A stretch of 6,430 nt of DNA, taken from NCBI GenBank assembly GCA_949507465.1, contig CATEMS010000325.1, positions 1 through 6,430 on the forward strand. The letters run 5' to 3'. The notes beneath the pieces were generated by a model. That model searched no databases and was not told where the DNA came from. It was given only the letters and a program-made list of their open reading frames with translations. A program made the translations under genes and the position numbers. Shown piece after piece: positions 1 through 6,430 of the stretch (the first letter of the stretch is position 1; each line of letters starts with the position of its first letter). This DNA is from Flavobacteriaceae bacterium (GTDB taxonomy: Bacteria; Bacteroidota; Bacteroidia; Flavobacteriales; Flavobacteriaceae).

Positions 1-310
1 AAAACACACCTTTTCTGTTGTTGTTGCTGCACTGTTGGAGCGCTGCACCACCAGAGGTGTGCACCACCAATTTATTGGTAAAGGGAAGTTGTGATGTAAT
101 ATGATGTATCGAATCATCAGCAACTGCAGCAATATAAACATCTGCCAAAGGTGTAATCTCAAGGATGTTGGATGTTATTTTTTTCTCCTGTGTCTCTTGA
201 GTAATGCTACGAGTGTATACCTGCAGTACGTTTATGTCAGGAGTGCTCTCAAATACCCTAAATAGATGGGATCCTACATTACCAAAGCCTAAAATAACAA
301 CTGAAATCAT
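1..310 (-). CDS. DUF2520 / Rossmann-fold NAD(P)-binding protein, N-terminal part (cut by window edge)
   Basis: This gene reads leftward from the ATG at 308-310 and runs off the left edge after 103 codons, so the C-terminal half is missing. The translation begins MISVVILGFGNVGSHL. G8, G10 and G13 form the GxGxxG dinucleotide-binding loop after the first beta strand. Around residues 57-68, DVYIAAVADDSI resembles the strand and loop that close the Rossmann fold, and LVVHTSGG (81-88) followed by RKGVF (99-103) matches what I recall of the family that databases call DUF2520, Rossmann-like or F420-dependent NADP oxidoreductase-like. The family resembles pyrroline-5-carboxylate reductase and ketopantoate reductase folds. 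Its substrate is not established, so no reaction is assigned. It is divergent from ccsBA, with 142 bases between the start codons. I see no Shine-Dalgarno sequence and no convincing promoter for it. The open frame continues without a stop to the edge, and nothing suggests a pseudogene. Confidence 0.85.
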   Translation of the reverse strand, partial: MISVVILGFGNVGSHLFRVFESTPDINVLQVYTRSITQETQEKKITSNILEITPLADVYIAAVADDSIHHITSQLPFTNKLVVHTSGGAALQQCSNNNRKGVF

Positions 311-428
311 ATTGTAAAAATACAAGAATTTTTTATGTCATAGCGAGGGTATAAATTCATAGAAAGTTAAAGAGTGTTAATGCTATCACATTTAAGATAT
401 TATAAGAGTGAAAAATTGGTTTTTGTAG

Positions 429-436
429 TATTTTTG
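429..436 (+). promoter_or_regulatory. -7 element of the ccsBA promoter (Bacteroidota TAnnTTTG type)
   Basis: The bases TATTTTTG fit the Bacteroidota housekeeping sigma -7 consensus TAnnTTTG exactly. Transcription would begin near 441-444, leaving a leader of only about 10 bases before the ATG at 453. The leader is A-rich and has no Shine-Dalgarno sequence, as is usual in this phylum. No clear -33 TTTG or TTG is visible at 19-23 bases upstream, so the call rests on the -7 match and its position. Confidence 0.5.
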
Positions 437-452
437 CACAAAATAACTACAC

Positions 453-3400
453 ATGCAAAAGAAATTAGCCTCTATTTTGTTTTCAACCCGATTGACAGCT
501 ACGTTGTTTATTGTATTTGCCATTGCAATGGCTGTTGGAACCTTAGTTGATGCTTCTTCAGAAACCTCACCAACCCCTTATTCTAGAGCACTTATATACA
601 ATGCGTGGTGGTTTGAGGCAATTATGATGTTGTTTGTGGTAAATTTTCTTGGAAATATAGTTCGCTTTAAAATGTTTAGTAAAGAAAAAGCCACTACCCT
701 TGTACTGCACTTGTCTTTTATTCTTATTCTAAGTGGCGCTTTTGTAACAAGATACATTGGTTTTGAGGGTGTTATGCAAATTAATGAGGGAGAAACTTCC
801 AATGAAATGTTATCTGAATTTGCCTATTTAAACGTTTTTATTGATGGAGATTACATCATTGATGGACAACAGCAACGTCTTAAATTAGCTCCAATGAAAA
901 TGGATCTCTCTGAGAGATTAAGCAATCGTTTTACGCTACAGAAAACATACAATCAGACACCAGTTACCATTACCTACAAAGATTTTATCAAAGGTGCTAC
1001 CCAGGGAATGATTGAAGATCCAAATGGTGAACAATACCTCAAAATAGTTGAGGCAGGGGACGGTACTCGCCATGATCATTACATAAAAGTGGGGGAGGTT
1101 TCCAATATTCATAACATCCTTTTTGCTTTAAATAAACCAACAAAGGGCGCTATCAATATATTTTATGATGCCCAAACTCAAGGTTACCAGATACAATCAT
1201 CTTTTGGAGGGGAGTACATGCGTATGGCAGATCAAAAAAAGGGTAAGGTCATTAAAGATAGTTTACAAAACCTGCAGTTACGATCTCTTTATCAAATGGC
1301 ATCTATGGCATTTGTTATTCCAGATCCAATTGTAAATGGGCGTATGGGTATTATAAAGGCTAGCAAAGAGGCTCCTGCTCAAACCAACGCCCTTATACTT
1401 GATGTAAGCTCTGGAGGACAAACAAAAACTTTAGAACTCCTAGGAGGTAGAGGAACTGCGCCATCGCCTGTAAAAGTTACAGTAAATGATCTTGATGTAT
1501 ACGCTACCTATGGCAGTAAAAAGATAGAACTCCCCTTTAGTATCACTCTTAATGATTTTATTGCCGAAAAATACCCTGGCACAGAAAAAAGTTATAAATC
1601 ATTTAAAAGTAAAGTCACTGTTAATAATGCTGATGGTACTTTTCAAGAAGAAGAAATTTTCATGAATAATATTCTTGATAAAGATGGCTTTCGCTTTTTT
1701 CAATCAGGATTTCAGCCAGATGAAAAGGGTACAATTTTAGCAGTAAACCATGACTTTTGGGGTACCTGGATCACCTACATTGGGTATTTCCTTTTATATT
1801 TTGGGCTTATGGCCATTTTGTTTGATAGAAACTCCAGATTTGGCAATCTTAAAAAGTACCTAGATAAAGTAAAGAAAAAGAAAAAACTGCTTGTGAGCCT
1901 TGCTATGCTGTTAATCTCTACCAGTGCGGTAAGCCAAGTTGAAAGTCATCAGCACCTCGGTGGTGTGAACACACAGATAGATTCTTTAATAATTGCCAAT
2001 GCGGTTTCTAAACAACACGCTGCAGACTTTGCCCAACTAGTAATTCAGGACAATGGCCGCATGAAGCCCATCAGTACTTTTGCCAGTGAGTTGATACGCA
2101 AGGTTAGTGGGAGCGACTCATACAAGGGCCTTGATGCCAATCAAGTTTTTATGTCTGTTACACAATTTCCAAGATTATGGTCACAAGTTCCAATTATCAA
2201 GTTAAAGCGTGGTAATGATAGCATTCGTGATATTTTAGGAGTTCCCAAACAAACAAAAAAAATTGCTTTAATTGATTTGTTTGACAAGGATGTAAATTTC
2301 AAGCTAGATCCCTACTTAGAGGCAGCTACATCAACAAATACTCCTAACCAATTCCAAAAAGATTTTATCAAGGCTTACGAAAATTATTATATATTCAACC
2401 AAGCACTAGGAGGCAGTATATTAAAGATATTTCCTATACCTCAAGATCCAGGCAACAAATGGGTTTCCTACCCAGAATTAAACCAAAGTGCAATAAAAGG
2501 GCAAGATTCTATGTTTGCCAAAACAGCGTTGCCCTTGTACTTTAATAGTTTGAGTATCGCAAAAAAAGATAATGACTACACAAAGCCTACTGAAATATTA
2601 AACCTCATTAGAGCCTATCAGAAAAGACATGGCAGTGAGGTGCTGCCCAGTGATTCAAAGATTAGTGCAGAGATAGCTTATAATAAAGTTGATATTTTCA
2701 ATAGATTGTATCGTTATTTCACCTTATTGGGAGTTTTAATGTTTATTGGTATTATCATACAAATTTTTAAAGAAGGACCTCTTATAAATGGCTTTGTTAA
2801 AGTCTGTAAAATAGTGATTTGGTCTTTCTTTATAGCTATGACATTAGGTCTTATTGCGCGCTGGTACATCTCTGGACATGCGCCCTGGACAGATGCCTAT
2901 GAATCTATCATTTATGTGGCTTGGGCCACGGTATTTTTTGGTTTAGCATTTGGAAGAAAGAGCGATCTTACAGTAGCCTCTACCGCTTTTGTTGCGGCTA
3001 TTATATTATGGGTAGCCAATCAAAGCTGGCTTGATCCTGCTATTTCAACACTAGTGCCGGTGTTAGATAGCTATTGGCTTATGATACATGTGGCGGTTAT
3101 TGTGGCTAGTTATGGACCTTTCACCTTAGGTATGATTTTAGGGGTAACAGCTCTTATTTTAATGATTTTCACCAATGGAGCCAATAAAGCAAAAATGGAT
3201 TTAAATATTAAAGAATTAACTACAATTAACGAACTTGCCTTAACCGTTGGACTTGTAATGCTTACCATTGGTAATTTTTTAGGTGGGCAGTGGGCAAATG
3301 AGAGTTGGGGACGTTATTGGGGTTGGGATCCAAAAGAAACTTGGGCACTTATAAGTATTATGATATATGCATTTGTTATACACATGCGACTTGTTCCCGG

Positions 3401-3623
3401 ACTCAGAGGAAAATGGATTTACAATGTAGCTTCTATTGCCGCTTACGGATCTATAATGATGACTTATTTTGGAGTGAATTTTTACTTAACTGGCTTGCAT
3501 TCTTATGCAAGTGGAGATGTTCCTGTTACACCTACTTTTGTCTACTACTTGATAGGTTTTATAGTTATATTATCAATTGTATCTTATTTGTTTTACAAAA
3601 AACAGTACATAAAAAAAGGATAG
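453..3623 (+). CDS. ccsBA: CcsBA, fused ResB-CcsA cytochrome c heme lyase (System II)
   Basis: This 1,056-residue membrane protein exports heme and attaches it to CXXCH motifs of apocytochromes c on the outer face of the cytoplasmic membrane. The ResB/CcsB half has helices near 13-33, 51-70 and 83-103, a large external domain (about 104-435) and a helix at 436-457. After a Lys-rich hydrophobic junction (472-496) and a second external domain (about 497-748), the CcsA half has about nine helices from 752 to 1048. The WWD heme-handling motif lies at 947-964, with W952, W956, W958, D959 and E962. Candidate heme ligands are H86 and H977 (membrane heme) and H879 and H1016 (external heme). As I recall, their spacing (879 to 977 is 98, 977 to 1016 is 39) closely matches the Helicobacter hepaticus CcsBA histidines 761, 858 and 897. 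Another histidine, H809, lies in SGHAPWTDAYES. The length is normal for Bacteroidota CcsBA. The frame is intact, the start is the first ATG after the promoter, and the TAG stop lies inside a hairpin. Confidence 0.95.
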   Translation: MQKKLASILFSTRLTATLFIVFAIAMAVGTLVDASSETSPTPYSRALIYNAWWFEAIMMLFVVNFLGNIVRFKMFSKEKATTLVLHLSFILILSGAFVTRYIGFEGVMQINEGETSNEMLSEFAYLNVFIDGDYIIDGQQQRLKLAPMKMDLSERLSNRFTLQKTYNQTPVTITYKDFIKGATQGMIEDPNGEQYLKIVEAGDGTRHDHYIKVGEVSNIHNILFALNKPTKGAINIFYDAQTQGYQIQSSFGGEYMRMADQKKGKVIKDSLQNLQLRSLYQMASMAFVIPDPIVNGRMGIIKASKEAPAQTNALILDVSSGGQTKTLELLGGRGTAPSPVKVTVNDLDVYATYGSKKIELPFSITLNDFIAEKYPGTEKSYKSFKSKVTVNNADGTFQEEEIFMNNILDKDGFRFFQSGFQPDEKGTILAVNHDFWGTWITYIGYFLLYFGLMAILFDRNSRFGNLKKYLDKVKKKKKLLVSLAMLLISTSAVSQVESHQHLGGVNTQIDSLIIANAVSKQHAADFAQLVIQDNGRMKPISTFASELIRKVSGSDSYKGLDANQVFMSVTQFPRLWSQVPIIKLKRGNDSIRDILGVPKQTKKIALIDLFDKDVNFKLDPYLEAATSTNTPNQFQKDFIKAYENYYIFNQALGGSILKIFPIPQDPGNKWVSYPELNQSAIKGQDSMFAKTALPLYFNSLSIAKKDNDYTKPTEILNLIRAYQKRHGSEVLPSDSKISAEIAYNKVDIFNRLYRYFTLLGVLMFIGIIIQIFKEGPLINGFVKVCKIVIWSFFIAMTLGLIARWYISGHAPWTDAYESIIYVAWATVFFGLAFGRKSDLTVASTAFVAAIILWVANQSWLDPAISTLVPVLDSYWLMIHVAVIVASYGPFTLGMILGVTALILMIFTNGANKAKMDLNIKELTTINELALTVGLVMLTIGNFLGGQWANESWGRYWGWDPKETWALISIMIYAFVIHMRLVPGLRGKWIYNVASIAAYGSIMMTYFGVNFYLTGLHSYASGDVPVTPTFVYYLIGFIVILSIVSYLFYKKQYIKKG
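1866..1940 (+). other. Internal signal-peptide-like segment at the ResB-CcsA fusion junction
   Basis: Codons 472-496 of ccsBA encode a run of lysines (474-478), then a hydrophobic stretch LLVSLAMLLIS (479-489), then small residues ending SAVSQ (491-495). This is the n-, h- and c-region order of a Sec signal peptide, placed just after the last ResB helix (436-457) and before an external domain. The minimal reading is a membrane helix that brings the chain back out of the cytoplasm, which the topology needs after helix 436-457. It may also be the remnant of the signal peptide of a once separate downstream protein. Whether signal peptidase cuts here cannot be told from sequence. Confidence 0.55.
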
Positions 3624-3641
3624 ACCAGAGGTCTATCCTTT
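3611..3641 (-). terminator. Intrinsic terminator of the 7TM-HTH gene, overlapping the ccsBA stop codon
   Basis: A perfect 12-bp stem pairs 3615-3626 with 3630-3641 around a three-base loop (AGA at 3627-3629). Read on the minus strand, the stem is followed by a run of T from the seven A at 3611-3617, which makes a good intrinsic terminator for the gene ending at 3664. Read on the plus strand, the stem ends in TTT and is followed by ACCAAT, so it lacks a real U-tract and would be a weak terminator for ccsBA. The ccsBA TAG stop (3621-3623) lies within the left arm. Confidence 0.75.
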
Positions 3642-3663
3642 ACCAATAATAAAGCTCTCACAC

Positions 3664-4842
3664 TTAATTATATAAAAAATCTGGTTGTAGTTTAAGTAGA
3701 TGAACATCTTGTTGTACTGCTTCTTCAATTTGTATTTTATGGTACAAGTTTCTTGTCATTTCCTCTATTTCTACCTCAGTAGTATTCAGTTTTTTAGCTA
3801 TTTTGCTATTTTCTTTGCCTTCACTAATGTATTGCAATAGTTTAATCTCTAAGCCATCCAGATCATACTGCATGATTAGATTTTCTAAATACAATTCTTC
3901 AGTTAATTCTATGATATTTTCTCTTTCCATCATTTTTTCTTTTTTTAGAAATAGTTCCATTTCTGCTTTATGTACTGCTGTTTGTTCTTTTATATCTTTC
4001 ATTCTGTAAAGTATTGCATACGTCATTAGCATTACATTGATGAAAAATGATGCTTTTACTAAAGTTAAAGAGACGCTTAAAAAATCAATCCCTATTACTT
4101 GAAGTACGAAGTAATCCAACACCAATAGTAATGGTAGTGCCATACCCAGTACATAAAACTTAGAGTAGTTGTTCTTCGAGAATAACATCATACCAATACC
4201 AAAATAACATGCCAAAAGGGCAAAGGATATGCTATTGACTGCTACAGTTAGCATGGCATTGTCAATGAACCAGTGTGTTGCGGATAGTCCTGCAGCTACA
4301 ACAAATAATGGTGTTGTAAACGTTTTTAATTTTGGAAAGTATTCCTTTATTGATAAATACTTTGACGCGAATAGCGCAACGAGTCCAGCAGTAATACAAA
4401 GAATAGTTGTTGTAAAACTACTGTCTTTAAAGACGGTATTTTGAAATAAAATACCAGAGAAACTCTCTTCTCCAAAGAATAGTAAAAGGGTACCGGTCAC
4501 TGCCAATCCAAAATATCCAAAGATTTTTTCTTCAAACAAAAAGAAGCAGACAAGGTTTAAAAGCAATATGATACCAACAGCACCATAAAAAGTACCTTTA
4601 AAAAATACATTGCCAATTGAATTTGTTTTGCTTTTCTGTGAAATTTTACTCGCTTTTGGGCTTACTTTTATTGGCAAGGCCATCGCGGTAATACTTGTAA
4701 AGTTATTTACACTAGATAGTATTGAACTTTGAGCAATACGATCTTTACTTTTATTTTGTGTTTTTGCTGTTACAGCACTATAATTAAATAGGCTAAAGAG
4801 CAAGAACAAACAAAATGTGGGGACAAACATTTGATGTTTCAT
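3664..4842 (-). CDS. Seven-TM membrane protein with C-terminal LuxR/GerE-like helix-turn-helix
   Basis: This 392-residue protein starts at the ATG at 4840-4842 with a signal peptide (about 1-26, MKHQ then a hydrophobic core ending AVTA). A polar, Ser/Lys/Thr-rich segment without recognisable fold follows (about 27-77). Seven hydrophobic helices lie near 78-103, 107-124, 143-162, 174-193, 196-221, 228-251 and 255-279. The first helix region, FFKGTFYGAVGIILLLNLVCF, resembles the start of 7TMR-DISM membrane domains. A charged, coiled-coil-like stretch (about 282-322) leads to a GerE-like HTH (329-375) with LEIKLLQYISEGKENSKIAKKL. The likely role is a membrane-tethered signalling or regulatory protein with the HTH in the cytoplasm, and its ligand and targets are unknown. 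The expected recognition helix is acidic (TEVEIEEMTRNL), so DNA binding is uncertain. Terminators on both sides suggest a monocistronic unit. No Shine-Dalgarno sequence or clear promoter is visible. A later ATG at codon 5 would shorten only the signal peptide. Confidence 0.8.
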   Translation of the reverse strand: MKHQMFVPTFCLFLLFSLFNYSAVTAKTQNKSKDRIAQSSILSSVNNFTSITAMALPIKVSPKASKISQKSKTNSIGNVFFKGTFYGAVGIILLLNLVCFFLFEEKIFGYFGLAVTGTLLLFFGEESFSGILFQNTVFKDSSFTTTILCITAGLVALFASKYLSIKEYFPKLKTFTTPLFVVAAGLSATHWFIDNAMLTVAVNSISFALLACYFGIGMMLFSKNNYSKFYVLGMALPLLLVLDYFVLQVIGIDFLSVSLTLVKASFFINVMLMTYAILYRMKDIKEQTAVHKAEMELFLKKEKMMERENIIELTEELYLENLIMQYDLDGLEIKLLQYISEGKENSKIAKKLNTTEVEIEEMTRNLYHKIQIEEAVQQDVHLLKLQPDFLYN

Positions 4843-4931
4843 ATTAGTAGGTTTATTTTATTTGGGACGGGCAAGATACAAAACATTTACACTTTATCTA
4901 ATAAATTTGCATTTAATCGATGAAATACACT

Positions 4932-4967
4932 AAAAAAAAGAGTTTCATGATACATGAAACTCTTTTT
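4932..4967 (-). terminator. Strong intrinsic terminator after fumC
   Basis: A perfect 15-bp stem pairs 4935-4949 with 4953-4967 around a three-base ATA loop. Its core is GAGTTTCATG paired with CATGAAACTC, flanked by an A-run on the left and a T-run on the right. On the minus strand the stem runs into eight T (A at 4932-4939), about 25 bases after the fumC stop, so it should end the fumC transcript before the 7TM-HTH gene. The right-hand T-run means it could also stop plus-strand transcription. Confidence 0.9.
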
Positions 4968-4989
4968 ATAGGTCATTAAATGGTGTTTA

Positions 4990-6381
4990 TTAGCCCACCA
5001 TGTCTTGTGGTTTTACCCAGGCATCAAACTCATCCTCAGTAAGATAACCCAAATTTACGGCCTCTTGTTTTAGTGTAGTTCCGTTTTTATGAGCTGTATT
5101 TGCTATTTCTGCTGCTTTGTAGTACCCAATTTTAGTGTTTAGAGCAGTAACGAGCATTAAAGAGTTGTTTAATTGTTGCTCTATAACCTCTTTATTGGCC
5201 TTAATACCCCTTACACAATGTTTCTCGAAAGACACACATGCATCTGCAAGTAGCTGGGCAGATTCTAACATATTTGCAGCCATAACAGGTTTAAAGACAT
5301 TTAATTCATAATGTCCTTGCATACCACCAACAGCTATTGTCATATCATTTCCAATTACTTGAGCACATACCATCGTAAGCGCCTCACATTGTGTTGGGTT
5401 TACTTTACCTGGCATAATAGAGGAACCAGGTTCATTGGCAGGAATAGCTATTTCTCCAATACCACTTCTAGGTCCGCTAGCAAGCATGCGAATATCATTG
5501 GCTATTTTGTTTAGAGAAACGACCAACTGTTTTAATGCTCCGTGAGATTCAACAATGGCATCGTGGGCTGCTAGTGCTTCAAATTTATTTTTTGCAGTCA
5601 CAAAATCTAAGCCCGTAAAATTTGCAATATGGCTTGCTACATTTACACTATACCCTTCAGGTGTATTTATTCCAGTACCTACAGCTGTTCCACCAAGTGC
5701 TAACTGCGATAAATGGGGTAATGTGTTTTTTAATGCAATTAGGCCATGTTCTAATTGAGATGCGTAACCACTAAACTCTTGACCAAGTGTAAGAGGAGTA
5801 GCATCCATAAGGTGCGTGCGTCCAATTTTTACAATAGTGTCAAACTCCTTGGATTTTGAAACCAAGGTGTCATGTAGTTTTGTAACGCCCGGAATGGTTT
5901 GCTCCAAGAGTTTTTTATACGATGCGATATGCATGGCAGTCGGGAAGGTGTCATTTGAGGATTGAGATTTATTAACATCATCATTAGGTTGTAGTGTTTT
6001 TTCTCCCTCTCCTATGGTTTTTCCAGCTATTTGGTGTGCACGATTGGCAATTACCTCATTTATATTCATGTTACTTTGGGTGCCACTGCCGGTTTGCCAT
6101 ATAACAAGAGGAAATTGAGCATCGTGTTTTCCTTCAAGAATTTCATCACACACTGCGGCTATCAGATCTCTTTTTTTCACAGACATGCTACCCAACTCAC
6201 TATTAGAGAAGGCAGCTGCTTTTTTAAGATACGCAAAGCCGTAAATTATTTCTAATGGCATAGATGCTGGTCTACCAATTTTAAAGTTATTGATAGAACG
6301 CTGTGTTTGTGCCCCCCAAAGAACATCTGTGGGTACTTTAACCTCGCCCATTGTATCTTTTTCTATTCTAAAATTTTCCAT
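4990..6381 (-). CDS. fumC: Fumarate hydratase, class II (fumarase C)
   Basis: This enzyme reversibly hydrates fumarate to L-malate in the cytoplasm as part of the TCA cycle. It belongs to the iron-free, homotetrameric aspartase/fumarase superfamily. From the ATG at 6379-6381 the protein has 463 residues, close to Escherichia coli FumC (467). Motifs in order are SGTQSNMN (99-106), SSND (141-144), GRTHLMDATP (187-196) and the signature loop GSSIMPGKVNP (319-329). By alignment with E. coli FumC H188, S318 and K324, the matching catalytic or binding residues are H190, S320 and K326, a constant offset of two. A TTG two codons upstream (6385-6387) also opens the frame, but ATG giving MENFRIEKDTMGEVKVP is the normal N terminus and fits the short leader from the -7 element at 6403-6410. 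The related aspartate ammonia-lyase is less likely, given the overall match to FumC. The stop is TAA at 4990-4992, followed by a strong terminator. Confidence 0.96.
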   Translation of the reverse strand: MENFRIEKDTMGEVKVPTDVLWGAQTQRSINNFKIGRPASMPLEIIYGFAYLKKAAAFSNSELGSMSVKKRDLIAAVCDEILEGKHDAQFPLVIWQTGSGTQSNMNINEVIANRAHQIAGKTIGEGEKTLQPNDDVNKSQSSNDTFPTAMHIASYKKLLEQTIPGVTKLHDTLVSKSKEFDTIVKIGRTHLMDATPLTLGQEFSGYASQLEHGLIALKNTLPHLSQLALGGTAVGTGINTPEGYSVNVASHIANFTGLDFVTAKNKFEALAAHDAIVESHGALKQLVVSLNKIANDIRMLASGPRSGIGEIAIPANEPGSSIMPGKVNPTQCEALTMVCAQVIGNDMTIAVGGMQGHYELNVFKPVMAANMLESAQLLADACVSFEKHCVRGIKANKEVIEQQLNNSLMLVTALNTKIGYYKAAEIANTAHKNGTTLKQEAVNLGYLTEDEFDAWVKPQDMVG

Positions 6382-6402
6382 AAACAATTACTTAATACAA
6401 TA

Positions 6403-6410
6403 CAAAAATA
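6403..6410 (-). promoter_or_regulatory. -7 element of the fumC promoter (Bacteroidota TAnnTTTG type)
   Basis: On the minus strand the bases read TATTTTTG, an exact match to TAnnTTTG. Transcription would start near 6396-6398, giving a leader of about 15 bases before the ATG at 6381, without a Shine-Dalgarno sequence. The -33 element would fall at or beyond the right edge of the window, so it cannot be judged. Confidence 0.5.
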
Positions 6411-6430
6411 CTAGTTTATAAGGGTTTATT

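Noticed and set aside
315..322. TATTTTTA on the minus strand just before the DUF2520 gene
   Set aside because: It is one base off the -7 consensus, but it would place the transcript start at or inside the start codon, which makes it an unlikely promoter.
578..802. Minus-strand open frame of 74 codons
   Set aside because: It lies wholly inside ccsBA, antisense to the conserved ResB N-terminal helices, and has no recognisable protein features or start signals.
904..918. Palindrome of two 7-base arms around one base inside ccsBA
   Set aside because: It is in conserved-frame coding sequence (MDLSERL), short, and not associated with any other signal. It is likely chance.
3305..3649. Plus-strand open frame of 114 codons
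   Set aside because: It is an out-of-frame reading of the WWD and C-terminal part of ccsBA. The composition is Cys- and Tyr-rich, as expected of a shadow frame.
4879..4886. Possible -7 element (ATGTTTTG on the minus strand) for the 7TM-HTH gene
   Set aside because: It keeps TTTG but lacks the TA of TAnnTTTG, and no -33 element is seen upstream, so it is not supported as a promoter.
5311..6255. Several plus-strand open frames of 67-74 codons opposite fumC
   Set aside because: They are antisense shadows of a well conserved enzyme gene, with no family resemblance and no promoter or spacing of their own.

Overview
The window is AT-rich and looks like a chromosomal housekeeping segment from a member of Bacteroidota, most likely a marine-type Flavobacteriaceae. 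The reasons are: a ResB/CcsA fusion of about 1,050 residues in the form usual for that phylum; no Shine-Dalgarno sequence before any start codon; two promoters with the Bacteroidota -7 element TAnnTTTG; and a DUF2520 Rossmann protein of the flavobacterial type. I cannot fix the genus from sequence alone.

Layout, left to right. (1) 1-310, minus strand: the N-terminal 103 codons of a DUF2520/Rossmann-fold NAD(P)-binding protein, cut by the window edge. (2) 311-452: divergent intergenic region, with a TATTTTTG -7 element about 16 bases before the next start codon. (3) 453-3623, plus strand: a complete CcsBA cytochrome c synthase (System II), in which ResB/CcsB and CcsA/ResC are one polypeptide. 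(4) 3611-3641: a hairpin that overlaps the ccsBA stop codon and serves mainly the converging minus-strand gene. (5) 3664-4842, minus strand: a signal peptide, seven membrane helices, a coiled coil and a LuxR/GerE-like helix-turn-helix, i.e. a membrane-tethered candidate regulator of unknown role. (6) 4843-4989: spacer with a strong intrinsic terminator for fumarase. (7) 4990-6381, minus strand: class II fumarase (FumC), with its -7 element at 6403-6410.

How the genes work together. CcsBA attaches heme to apocytochromes c outside the cytoplasmic membrane, which supports respiration. Fumarase runs the TCA-cycle step after succinate dehydrogenase. Both belong to respiratory metabolism, but they are separate, convergent units and nothing in the sequence shows joint control beyond a shared 11-base promoter core (TAGTATTTTTG). 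The 7TM-HTH gene sits between two terminators and appears to be its own unit.

I found no RNA genes, CRISPR arrays, insertion sequences, attachment sites or origins. The less ordinary items are the fusion junction of CcsBA (a signal-peptide-like segment followed by a periplasmic domain of about 250 residues that matches neither half), and the acidic, probably non-canonical recognition helix of the 7TM-HTH protein. I do not see a clear undescribed system here.
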